Made by a program: the position numbers and the translations under genes. Positions 1 to 6,218 of a stretch of 10,191 bases of DNA are shown here, one piece after another. This stretch comes from an uncultured Bacilli bacterium. Lineage in GTDB: Bacteria > Bacillota_I > Bacilli_A > RF39 > UBA660. Within the stretch, counting starts at the first letter, position 1, and each line of letters starts with the position of its first letter. The stretch lies in contig CALVUV010000040.1 in assembly GCA_944363685.1 (NCBI GenBank), positions 1 through 10,191 of the forward strand, in the 5' to 3' direction. Under the pieces are notes generated by a model. That model did no database searches. It had not been told where the DNA came from and was given only the letters and a program-made list of their open reading frames with translations.

Positions 1-44
1 AAATATATACTTATATTAGAAGATGTGGGAGGTGACTACACTAA

Positions 45-1322
45 ATGGAACGAAAAATTAATAAATTTTTATTAAAATGGAAAAATGATTTAATAAGAAA
101 ACCATTATTAATTATTGGTACAAGACAAGTAGGCAAAACTTATACATCTTTAGACTTTGGTAAACAAAACTATCAGCATGTCGCTTACTTTAATACTGAT
201 CATAATGCACTCTTAAAAGACTTATTTAAAAAAGAAAGATCTATTACAAGACTAGCAGAGGCTTTAAGCATTATATGTGAAGTTCCTGTTGTAAAAAATG
301 ATACCCTATTAATTTTTGATAATGTTACAGATGAAGACATAATTAAAGGAATAAAGCTATTTGGTTTTGATAAGAATGATTATCACGTTATTGCTATAAC
401 CTCAAGTAGAGATTCCCTATTAAAATTTAGAGGAGAAGAATTTCAATATAAGATAATGACAGAAATGGATTATGAAGAATTTCTTTGGGCTATAGGTGAA
501 AAAGAAGTAGCAGAAAAAATAAGATATGCTTATGATAATCATAGAAGTTGTAGTGTTCATACTAAAGCCTTAGATTATTTCTATGATTATTTAATAACAG
601 GAGGACTCCCTGAAGTAGTAGATGCCTATGCCAATAAACGTCACTATGGTTATTTAGATAGTATTAAAGAAAGAGTTTTTGATATTAATAAAAGTGAACT
701 ACTAAATAGTGAAAACTTAATAGATATTGAACGTGGTATTGAAGTAATGGAAAGTATTCCTAAACAACTAGAAAAAGAAAATAAAAAGTTCCAATATGGT
801 GTTCTAGGATATGGTAGACGTGCTAAAGAATATGAGAATTCTATCAATTACTTAGTAACTAATCAATTAGTATATCGTTCATATAAAATAAGAGTTGCAA
901 AGTCACCTTTATCTAGTTGTAGAGAACTTGATAGTTTTAAACTATATCTACCAGATGATGGGCTTTTAAGTATGAGATATAACTTAACTAAAAATAGATT
1001 AAAAGTAGATGATAATATAAAACAAGCTTTATATGAAAATCATATCGCTCATACTCTAGTAGAAGCAGGTTATTCTCTATACTATTATCAATCAGAAGGA
1101 AAAGCAGAAGTTAGCTTTGTTATTCAAAATAGAATGGGTAAGATTATTCCTCTAGAACTTGCTACTAAACAAGGCTCTAAAGTAAAGAGTTTATCAGTCT
1201 TTATGAAAAAATATATTGTAACAGATGCTTACCGTATTACAGAAAATAATTTTATGATTAAGAAAAATGTTAGATACTTACCAATATATGCAATATTCTG
1301 TTTAAATGAACAATTATATTAG
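45..1322 (+). CDS. P-loop ATPase of the AAA_14/DUF4143 type, degenerate motifs
   Basis: Predicted cytoplasmic 425-aa ATPase. Seen: a Walker A motif GTRQVGKT at residues 25-32, of the GxRQVGKT form typical of the archaeal-type ATPase/DUF4143 family, and a Walker B-like strand LLIFDNV at 88-94. The C-terminal part (about 345-385) carries the EVxFV...PLELA pattern of the PD-(D/E)XK-like fold of this family. Known: such proteins usually have an Asp-Glu pair in Walker B, E-V-D-F in the nuclease-like fold and a following E-V-K. Odd here: Walker B has Asn93 after Asp92, Ser357 replaces the usual Asp, and Ala383 stands where Lys of E-x-K is expected. ATP hydrolysis and any nuclease activity may therefore be impaired. 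Length is normal for the family. The start is fixed by GGGAGGTGA at 27-35. The TAG stop overlaps the Shine-Dalgarno of gpmI, so the two are probably cotranscribed. The biological role of this family is not established. Confidence 0.85.
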   Translation: MERKINKFLLKWKNDLIRKPLLIIGTRQVGKTYTSLDFGKQNYQHVAYFNTDHNALLKDLFKKERSITRLAEALSIICEVPVVKNDTLLIFDNVTDEDIIKGIKLFGFDKNDYHVIAITSSRDSLLKFRGEEFQYKIMTEMDYEEFLWAIGEKEVAEKIRYAYDNHRSCSVHTKALDYFYDYLITGGLPEVVDAYANKRHYGYLDSIKERVFDINKSELLNSENLIDIERGIEVMESIPKQLEKENKKFQYGVLGYGRRAKEYENSINYLVTNQLVYRSYKIRVAKSPLSSCRELDSFKLYLPDDGLLSMRYNLTKNRLKVDDNIKQALYENHIAHTLVEAGYSLYYYQSEGKAEVSFVIQNRMGKIIPLELATKQGSKVKSLSVFMKKYIVTDAYRITENNFMIKKNVRYLPIYAIFCLNEQLY

Positions 1323-1333
1323 GAGAGTGAAAA

Positions 1334-2830
1334 ATGAAAAAAGTATTATTAACAATAATAGATGGTTTTGGATATAGAGAAGAAAAGAAAGGTAATGCTA
1401 TAATTAAAGCTCATCCAGCAAATATAATAAATCTATGGAAAGAATATCCTCATACTACTTTGGAAGCAAGTGGTGAAGCAGTAGGACTTCCTGCAGGACA
1501 AATGGGTAATAGTGAAGTAGGACATTTAAATATAGGAGCAGGACGTGTTGTTGATCAACCTCTTATGCAAATTAATCATGCTATAGAAGATGGTAGTTTC
1601 TTTAAAAATGAAGTTCTATTAGATATAATAAACCACTGTAAAGAAAATAATTCATCTCTACATTTATTTGGACTATTAAGTGATGGAGGAGTTCATTCTC
1701 ATATTAATCACTTCTTTGCAATGTTAGATTTATGTAAAAAAGAAAACTTTCATAATGTCTATGTTCATGCATTTCTAGATGGTAGAGATACCCTTCCAGA
1801 TGTCGCTCTTACCTTTCTAGATTCTTTAACAAATAAGCTTAATGAACTAGGCTTTGGTAAACTAGCAGATATCTCTGGAAGATATTATTCTATGGATAGA
1901 GAAAGAATGTGGAACGTTACTAAAAAGTATTATGATTTATTAGTACATGGAGAAGGAGTAAAAATTGATTCATATAAAGATTATATAGAAGATTCATATA
2001 AAGAAAATATTATGGATGAGTTCATTGTTCCTGCTAAATTAATAGATGAAGGAACTTTAAAAGAAAATGATGGTATGGTAATGCTTAACTTTAGACCAGA
2101 CCGTATTACGCAAACTTTCACCGCTCTAACAAATAAAGACTTTAAAGAGTTCCCAAGAGTAGATTTTAAAAATGTAAAACTAGTTACTATGATGACTCCA
2201 GAACATACTGTTATTGCAACTCCTGCTTTCCCACCACTTCATTTAACTAATACTTTAGGAGAGTATGGGGCGTCCATTGGATTAAAGATTCTAAGAATAG
2301 CAGAAGCTAGTAAATATCCTCATGTTACATATTTCTTTGATGGAGGAGAAGAAAAAGATATTCCTAATACAGATAAAATAATTGTTCCAAGAAAAGATGT
2401 AGCAACTTATGATATGTATCCTGCTATGAGTGCTTATGAAGTAACAGATAAACTAATAGAAGTTATGGATAAATATGATTTAATCATTCTAAACTTTGCT
2501 AACTGTGATATGGTAGGACATACTGGTAAATTTGATAAGGTTGTAGAAGCTGTTAAAGCAGTTAATGAAAATGTGGGAAGACTATATGAAGCAAGTAAAG
2601 AAAAAGGCTTTACTATGTTTGTAACAGCAGATCATGGTAACTCTGAAATTATGGAAGATGATAAAGGAGAAGTAATAACTGCTCACACCACTAGTCCTGT
2701 ACCATTTATTATTACAGACCATAATATAAAAGAAATTAAAACAGGTAAACTAGGAGATATCGCTCCTACAATCCTAAAATATATGGATATAGAAAAACCA
2801 GATGAAATGACTGGTAATAACTTAATATAA
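1334..2830 (+). CDS. gpmI: 2,3-bisphosphoglycerate-independent phosphoglycerate mutase
   Basis: Cytoplasmic glycolytic/gluconeogenic enzyme interconverting 3-phosphoglycerate and 2-phosphoglycerate with two Mn2+ ions and no bisphosphoglycerate cofactor. The 498-aa length is close to the usual 500-515. Seen: the metal ligand in the N-terminal TIIDGFG (Asp10) and the phosphoserine nucleophile Ser60 in GQMGNSEVGHLNIGAGR. The remaining metal ligands are Asp392 and His396 in CDMVGHTG, Asp433-His434 in TADHGNSE, and His451 in TAHTTSPVP. Their spacing parallels the Geobacillus stearothermophilus enzyme apart from a short deletion between the two halves. The alkaline-phosphatase-like domain is split around the phosphotransferase insertion as expected. 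The start ATG has AGGAGAG at 1321-1327. No promoter is evident in the 11-nt gap, so it is probably read from upstream of the ATPase gene. Its terminator appears to lie inside the convergent xre gene. The enzyme call is firm. Confidence 0.98.
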   Translation: MKKVLLTIIDGFGYREEKKGNAIIKAHPANIINLWKEYPHTTLEASGEAVGLPAGQMGNSEVGHLNIGAGRVVDQPLMQINHAIEDGSFFKNEVLLDIINHCKENNSSLHLFGLLSDGGVHSHINHFFAMLDLCKKENFHNVYVHAFLDGRDTLPDVALTFLDSLTNKLNELGFGKLADISGRYYSMDRERMWNVTKKYYDLLVHGEGVKIDSYKDYIEDSYKENIMDEFIVPAKLIDEGTLKENDGMVMLNFRPDRITQTFTALTNKDFKEFPRVDFKNVKLVTMMTPEHTVIATPAFPPLHLTNTLGEYGASIGLKILRIAEASKYPHVTYFFDGGEEKDIPNTDKIIVPRKDVATYDMYPAMSAYEVTDKLIEVMDKYDLIILNFANCDMVGHTGKFDKVVEAVKAVNENVGRLYEASKEKGFTMFVTADHGNSEIMEDDKGEVITAHTTSPVPFIITDHNIKEIKTGKLGDIAPTILKYMDIEKPDEMTGNNLI

Positions 2831-2835
2831 AAAGT

Positions 2836-3066
2836 TTAATCACTTTCAAACAATTTAGAAATATCTATATCTAAAGCAAGAGAAATTCTATAAAGGGTAT
2901 CAACAGAAAAAGTTTTGATACCTTTTTTTGATTCAATACGTCTAATAAATTCATGAGAAACGCCTACTTCTTCTGCTAAAACAGCTTGAGTAATACCTTT
3001 CTCTTTTCTATACTTTTTAATATTTCTAGCAATTAATGTATATAATTCTTCTTTAGATATTTCCAA
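2836..3066 (-). CDS. Small XRE/HTH_3-family transcriptional regulator
   Basis: A 76-aa single-domain DNA-binding protein of the Cro/C1 (XRE) type. Seen: the helix-turn-helix core ITQAVLAEEVGVSHEFIRRIE at residues 25-45, followed by the usual FSVDTLYRISLALDIDISKLFE helices at about 52-74. There is no second effector or metalloprotease domain. The frame is open to a GTG at 3078, but that codon lies within the Shine-Dalgarno-like AGTGGTGAT. I place the start at TTG 3066, giving MEISKEELY. The gene converges on gpmI (5-nt gap) and is divergent from the zinc-ribbon gene. It could repress its own promoter and that neighbour, as small XRE proteins often do, but this is inference. A weak TATATT-like -10 on the minus strand at 3104-3109 has no good -35. 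A toxin-antitoxin antitoxin is possible, but no toxin partner is adjacent. Confidence 0.9.
   Translation of the reverse strand: MEISKEELYTLIARNIKKYRKEKGITQAVLAEEVGVSHEFIRRIESKKGIKTFSVDTLYRISLALDIDISKLFESD
2892..2929 (+). terminator. Rho-independent terminator of gpmI, embedded in the xre coding sequence
   Basis: On the plus strand the arms GGTATCAA (2896-2903) and TTGATACC (2915-2922) pair. The stem extends outward through a G-U pair and three A-T pairs to about 12 bp (2892/2926), with an 11-nt loop. The 3' arm leads into seven T (2923-2929). It lies 62 nt past the gpmI stop and entirely within codons of the convergent xre gene. The minus strand has no T run, so it should stop only rightward transcription. 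Confidence 0.8.
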
Positions 3067-3070
3067 GATA

Positions 3071-3076
3071 ATCACC
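3071..3076 (-). promoter_or_regulatory. Shine-Dalgarno deciding a TTG start for xre
   Basis: On the minus strand GGTGAT, an exact match to the anti-16S complement, lies 4 nt before TTG 3066. Using the upstream GTG codons at 3078 or 3075 would place the start within the ribosome-binding site and leave it without one. Confidence 0.65.
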
Positions 3077-3122
3077 ACTATTATTATGTCAAAAAAAAGA
3101 AAAAATATATGTAGACTAATAC

Positions 3123-3151
3123 TTTACACTAATGCAAAAAACTATTATAAT
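3123..3151 (+). promoter_or_regulatory. Sigma-A-like promoter of the zinc-ribbon gene
   Basis: TTTACA (3123-3128), a 17-nt spacer and a perfect TATAAT (3146-3151). The expected start of transcription near 3158 coincides with the Shine-Dalgarno AGGTGAG, so the mRNA would have an unusually short leader of roughly 14 nt. Confidence 0.65.
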
Positions 3152-3157
3152 TAAAAT

Positions 3158-3164
3158 AGGTGAG
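3158..3164 (+). promoter_or_regulatory. Shine-Dalgarno deciding the ATG start at 3172
   Basis: AGGTGAG lies 7 nt before ATG 3172. The longer in-frame GTG at 3160 lies inside this site and is therefore unlikely to be the start. Confidence 0.75.
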
Positions 3165-3171
3165 AAGTAAA

Positions 3172-3666
3172 ATGAAGAAATGTAAGTATTGTAGGGAAGA
3201 AATAGATAAAAATGCTAAAGTTTGTCCTTACTGTAAAAGAAGTCAAAAAAGTTCAGCTTTAACAATTTTTCAAGGGGTATTAATAGGTTTAGTCTTTCTC
3301 TTTGCTATTGCTATATTAAATGGAATATGGACTGATAGTGATGATTTTGATTATTCCATTGACTACACTAATTCAACTATAAAAGAAAAAATTAATTTAT
3401 CTTTAGAAGATGGTCATTATGGCTATGTTGATGATCTTCTAGGATTATACTACATTGAAGGATATGTAAAAAATAATTCTAACAAAGACTTGTCTTATGT
3501 ATCAATAACTTTCACTGCTTACGATAGTACAGGAAATACCATAGGGACTTGTGGAGATTATAATATGAGTCTTGATTCTTATGGAAGTTGGAAATTCAAA
3601 GCTACATGTGATAGTGATGGGAGTCAAGTTGCGTCATACAAATTAAGTGAAGTTACAGGATATTAA
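3172..3666 (+). CDS. Membrane-anchored zinc-ribbon protein with FxLYD-like domain
   Basis: A 164-aa protein of unknown specific function. Seen: an N-terminal zinc ribbon with C4-x2-C7 and C18-x2-C21, then one hydrophobic segment at about residues 29-50 (ALTIFQGVLIGLVFLFAIAI). An acidic linker follows, then a beta-rich domain at about 93-155 with GYVKNNSNKDLSYVSITFTAYD. The F-x-A-Y-D at 114-118 matches the signature of FxLYD domains. Known: Firmicutes often carry short zinc-ribbon/TM/FxLYD proteins at the membrane, role unclear. Inference: the zinc ribbon is cytoplasmic and the FxLYD part outside, where Cys127 and Cys146 could form a disulfide. The gene has its own promoter and terminator, so it looks monocistronic, and it is divergent from the XRE regulator, which may control it. 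Confidence 0.88.
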   Translation: MKKCKYCREEIDKNAKVCPYCKRSQKSSALTIFQGVLIGLVFLFAIAILNGIWTDSDDFDYSIDYTNSTIKEKINLSLEDGHYGYVDDLLGLYYIEGYVKNNSNKDLSYVSITFTAYDSTGNTIGTCGDYNMSLDSYGSWKFKATCDSDGSQVASYKLSEVTGY

Positions 3667-3690
3667 TAACCATTAATGGTTATTTTTTTT
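3665..3690 (+). terminator. Terminator of the zinc-ribbon gene
   Basis: A perfect 20-nt palindrome AATAACCATTAATGGTTATT (3665-3684), starting inside the TAA stop, runs into eight T (3683-3690). The arm AATAAC/GTTATT is reused in the terminators at 4704 and 9468. Confidence 0.88.
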
Positions 3691-3717
3691 GACAATGAAT
3701 GTTTTTAGAGATATTAT
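3689..3717 (+). promoter_or_regulatory. Promoter of the 312-aa gene
   Basis: A perfect TTGACA (3689-3694) emerges directly from the preceding terminator's T-tract. It is followed by a 17-nt spacer and TATTAT (3712-3717). A perfect TATAAT at 3715-3720 overlaps but would need a 20-nt spacer. Confidence 0.65.
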
Positions 3718-3743
3718 AATGATAAAAAAGGAGAACTATTTAT

Positions 3744-4682
3744 ATGAGAGAAAAAGACAAGAGCAGAATTTATATAAAATATAAAGACAAAAAACGAGTT
3801 GAAAAACTAAAACAAGAAGATATACTTAACATACTATATTTTGAATGTTTAGAAGAAAATATAGAAGAGATAATTTTTGAAAACTGTTATCTAGATTATG
3901 CACTTTATTTAAAAGTAAAAAATACTGATACAAAAGTAATATTTAGAAACTGTGGATTTAGTAAATTATTTGTGGAAAATGGTAAAGTTTATTTAACAAA
4001 TGTTAATGCTACATATATAAAAGGAATTAATAACAAATCATTCGCTCTAAAAGAAAATAATGAAATAGATATGGATATGAAAATAAAAGCAGGTACTGTA
4101 TTTATAAGTGGAGATTTAAAAGAAGCTAATACAGAAATCGAAGCAGAAAAAGTAATTATATCTTCTGCTGTTATAGATACATTTTTTGATTTCTTTGTAA
4201 GAACTAAAAAACTAAATATATCTAATAGTGAATTTAAATCAAGCTCGATATTATCTTTAGATTATCAACAAGCTTCAGTAACAGAAACAAGTTTTAATAC
4301 CAACATTTTTGAAGTCAATGGTACAAAATATAAGACAGATGATAAGAAAATAAGTATATATAATAATAATCCTAATAAAGAAGAATATATAAAAAGTTAT
4401 TTGTGGCTTGAGTTTTTAAGAAGTTTAAGAGATAAAGTAAAAGCAATAAATGAAAAAGATTATAAAGAAAGTTGTCAACAAATAGTAAGTGACTCTAAAA
4501 AGAGAATAGAAGAGTATGAAGAAAAAATAAAAAATTATGAATTTGAAATAGAAAAGTTAAAGAGTAGAATAAATGATGAAAAATATATAAGAGGTTTATC
4601 CAAGATTGATAAAGACAAGGTTTTATCTAAAAGAAAGATAGGAAGTATTGAAGGTATTGTTGATAAAAAAGAAAACCAATAA
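3744..4682 (+). CDS. Hypothetical protein, beta-rich (beta-helix-like) half plus C-terminal coiled coil
   Basis: I do not recognise this 312-aa family. Seen: residues about 30-200 are short beta-strand-like segments with recurring N/C/F spacing, such as IIFENCYLDYALYL, VIFRNCGFSKLFV, VYLTNVNATYI, VIISSAVIDTFF and LNISNSEFKSSSIL. This recalls pentapeptide-like or other solenoid beta-helices, though no strict A(D/N)LxX register is kept. Residues about 215-285 are charged and heptad-like (KKRIEEYEEKIKNYEFEIEKLKSRI), predicting a coiled coil. There is no signal peptide, TM segment or catalytic motif. The start ATG is served by AAGGAG at 3728-3733. The gene has its own promoter and a strong terminator, so it is probably transcribed separately from the ankyrin/large-protein pair. 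Sharing a coiled coil with the next product hints at a structural or scaffolding partner, by inference. Confidence 0.8.
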   Translation: MREKDKSRIYIKYKDKKRVEKLKQEDILNILYFECLEENIEEIIFENCYLDYALYLKVKNTDTKVIFRNCGFSKLFVENGKVYLTNVNATYIKGINNKSFALKENNEIDMDMKIKAGTVFISGDLKEANTEIEAEKVIISSAVIDTFFDFFVRTKKLNISNSEFKSSSILSLDYQQASVTETSFNTNIFEVNGTKYKTDDKKISIYNNNPNKEEYIKSYLWLEFLRSLRDKVKAINEKDYKESCQQIVSDSKKRIEEYEEKIKNYEFEIEKLKSRINDEKYIRGLSKIDKDKVLSKRKIGSIEGIVDKKENQ

Positions 4683-4698
4683 TCCACAAATTTGTGGA
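4683..4698. repeat. 16-nt perfect palindrome TCCACAAATTTGTGGA
   Basis: A perfect inverted repeat directly after the 312-aa gene's stop and just before the terminator. Together with the following AAACTAATAAC it resembles the hairpin block at 9448-9488. Each arm also resembles a relaxed DnaA box in isolation, but the context favours an RNA hairpin or a repeat element. Confidence 0.7.
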
Positions 4699-4703
4699 AA
4701 ACT

Positions 4704-4727
4704 AATAACTAGAAATAGTTATTTTTT
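4704..4727 (+). terminator. Terminator of the 312-aa gene
   Basis: An 8-bp stem AATAACTA (4704-4711)/TAGTTATT (4716-4723) with a GAAA tetraloop, followed by T's to 4727. The stem sequence is related to the terminators at 3665 and 9468. Confidence 0.85.
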
Positions 4728-4728
4728 G

Positions 4729-4757
4729 TTGATAAAACTATTTTAATATGATAGTAT
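4729..4757 (+). promoter_or_regulatory. Likely promoter of the ankyrin/large-protein pair
   Basis: TTGATA (4729-4734), a 17-nt spacer and TAGTAT (4752-4757), immediately after the terminator T-tract, as at the preceding gene. The -10 is imperfect. TATAAG at 4755-4760 is an alternative with a 20-nt spacer. Confidence 0.45.
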
Positions 4758-4776
4758 AAGAGCAATTTATGAGCAT

Positions 4777-4785
4777 AAGGAGTGA
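4777..4785 (+). promoter_or_regulatory. Shine-Dalgarno deciding a TTG start at 4791
   Basis: AAGGAGTGA precedes TTG 4791 by 5 nt (8 nt from the GGAG core). The longer in-frame GTG at 4782 overlaps this site and would lack a ribosome-binding site of its own. Confidence 0.75.
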
Positions 4786-4790
4786 TTATT

Positions 4791-6218
4791 TTGGAAACAG
4801 ATATTAATATAAAAGTTAATACTTTTTTCGAGAAATACAAATTAAATGAAATTACACCTGAAAATGTCAAAAAACATTTTAAAAATATAAAAGAAATAAA
4901 TGATTATGGAGGACTATTACATGCTGCTGTTCAAAATAAATTTCCCGAAGATAAAGTACTAAAATTTATAGATACATTGTTACAATGTGACGTTGATGTT
5001 AACTTAAAAGGCGAAGTTACAGGTTACAGTTTTATCCATTTAGCGCTTTATGGGTATACAGAAAATGAAGAAGATTACTCATATTCAACTGAATTTATTA
5101 TTAAATTAATTTCTTTAGCTAAAAAATATAGTTTTGATGTTAATATCAAAGATAATGATAATGATAGCATAATTCATACTGCACTTGCTAGTGAAACATA
5201 TACTGGAGACACCTCAATCTTGATTAATACCTTAGGCGATGAATATGACATTTTATGTAAAGATAATAATGAAAGAAATATCTACGAAGCCCTATTAGAA
5301 TATAAGAAAGAAGCTGAACGAGATAAGAATAAAACTTGGTATGATAGACTTGTAAGAGAAGAAGATGAGATATCAAGACTTGTAAGAAGAAAATTAGAAA
5401 GTTTAGATAAGAGTAAGAGAATAGAACAAGTAGATAATTTAAAATTAGAATTAGAAGAATTACTATCTAATGCAAACATTGACTATGTCTTATTAAATTA
5501 TCAAAGTATATTAAATAATAAAAAAGATATAACATCTTATATAGAAGAAGATATATCTTTAAAAGATAAAGAAAGTCTTATAAAGTTAAGAACAAAGCTA
5601 GATAAACTGCTAAAAGAAATTATTAATAATTATTTAAAATTGATAAAAGAAAATCCTAATTATAAAGATATTAATAATTTAATAAAAGTACTAACAATTT
5701 TAGGGTATGAAGAAGAATTACAAGCACTTAATAATATTAAATCACAATATGATGAATTAATACAAAATATCAATAATAAAATAAATAATATAAAAACAAT
5801 AAATGAAATAGAACCAGTAAAAAAAGATATAGATGGAATTAATGATAAAGAAAGATTAATAGAAGAAATCAATAAAAAAGAAGAATTATTTCTAAAGAAA
5901 ATAGAAGAACTAAAAAATAATATTTCTATTATTAATGCTATAAAAGAGTTAAAGATAATTGAAGTTAGCACTAAAAAATTAGAAAATATAGATTATAGTA
6001 ATATGACTTTAGAAGATATTCTCTCATTAACAAACGAGACATCAATTGAAATAGAAAATAGTAAGCAAAACATTTTAGAAAATATAAAAGAGAAATTACA
6101 GCAGCTTAAAGCAATTGAAATTTTTACTGATGAAGAATTATTAGTTTTATTTGAGCCGAATGCAAATAGGGAAAGCAAGAATAACAAAAAAAGGAAGTAT
6201 CAAAATGTTAAAAGATAA
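4791..6218 (+). CDS. Ankyrin-like repeat protein with long coiled coil
   Basis: A 475-aa cytoplasmic protein, not a recognised named family. Seen: residues about 38-165 contain degenerate ankyrin-like units with the G-x-x-L/I-H-x-A-L/V signature and D-V-N-x-K links. Examples are GGLLHAAVQNK with CDVDVNLKG, GYSFIHLALYGY with FDVNIKDNDN, and DSIIHTALAS. Ankyrin repeats mediate protein binding. From about 170 to 455 the protein is almost wholly charged helix rich in E, K, I, L and N, predicting extended coiled coils. The C-terminus is strongly basic (NNKKRKYQNVKR). There is no TM segment, signal peptide or catalytic motif. The TTG start is set by AAGGAGTGA. The last 14 nt overlap the start of the 1051-aa gene, indicating translational coupling and a shared function or complex. 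Inference: it is a scaffold, adaptor or sensor for the large protein. Confidence 0.82.
   Translation: METDINIKVNTFFEKYKLNEITPENVKKHFKNIKEINDYGGLLHAAVQNKFPEDKVLKFIDTLLQCDVDVNLKGEVTGYSFIHLALYGYTENEEDYSYSTEFIIKLISLAKKYSFDVNIKDNDNDSIIHTALASETYTGDTSILINTLGDEYDILCKDNNERNIYEALLEYKKEAERDKNKTWYDRLVREEDEISRLVRRKLESLDKSKRIEQVDNLKLELEELLSNANIDYVLLNYQSILNNKKDITSYIEEDISLKDKESLIKLRTKLDKLLKEIINNYLKLIKENPNYKDINNLIKVLTILGYEEELQALNNIKSQYDELIQNINNKINNIKTINEIEPVKKDIDGINDKERLIEEINKKEELFLKKIEELKNNISIINAIKELKIIEVSTKKLENIDYSNMTLEDILSLTNETSIEIENSKQNILENIKEKLQQLKAIEIFTDEELLVLFEPNANRESKNNKKRKYQNVKR
6191..6197 (+). promoter_or_regulatory. Shine-Dalgarno for the 1051-aa gene, inside the upstream gene
   Basis: AAGGAAG lies 7 nt before ATG 6205, within the last codons of the ankyrin gene. 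The longer frame opening at ATG 6151 has no comparable site and would overlap the upstream gene by 68 nt. Confidence 0.7.

Noticed and set aside
650..847. Minus-strand open frame opposite the ATPase gene
   Set aside because: Low-complexity Ser/Leu/Ile translation typical of the antisense of AT-rich coding sequence, with no ribosome-binding site. The plus-strand gene is clearly real.
3087..3092. Minus-strand TTGACA as the -35 of xre
   Set aside because: A -10 at normal spacing would fall in the first codons of xre, and no TATAAT-like sequence is there.
4680..4701. DnaA-box-like sequences (TAATCCACA, and TTTTCCACA on the minus strand; also 9457-9465)
   Set aside because: They are few, sit in hairpins just before terminators, and no dnaA/dnaN genes or AT-rich unwinding cluster distinct from the background is present. 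They are best explained as part of the repeat.
5282..6187. Three minus-strand open frames opposite the ankyrin/coiled-coil gene
   Set aside because: Their S/L/I/F-rich translations mirror the K/E/N-rich coiled coil on the other strand, and nothing supports independent genes.
6151..6204. Upstream ATG extension (18 codons) of the 1051-aa protein
   Set aside because: No Shine-Dalgarno before 6151, whereas AAGGAAG precedes ATG 6205 at proper spacing.
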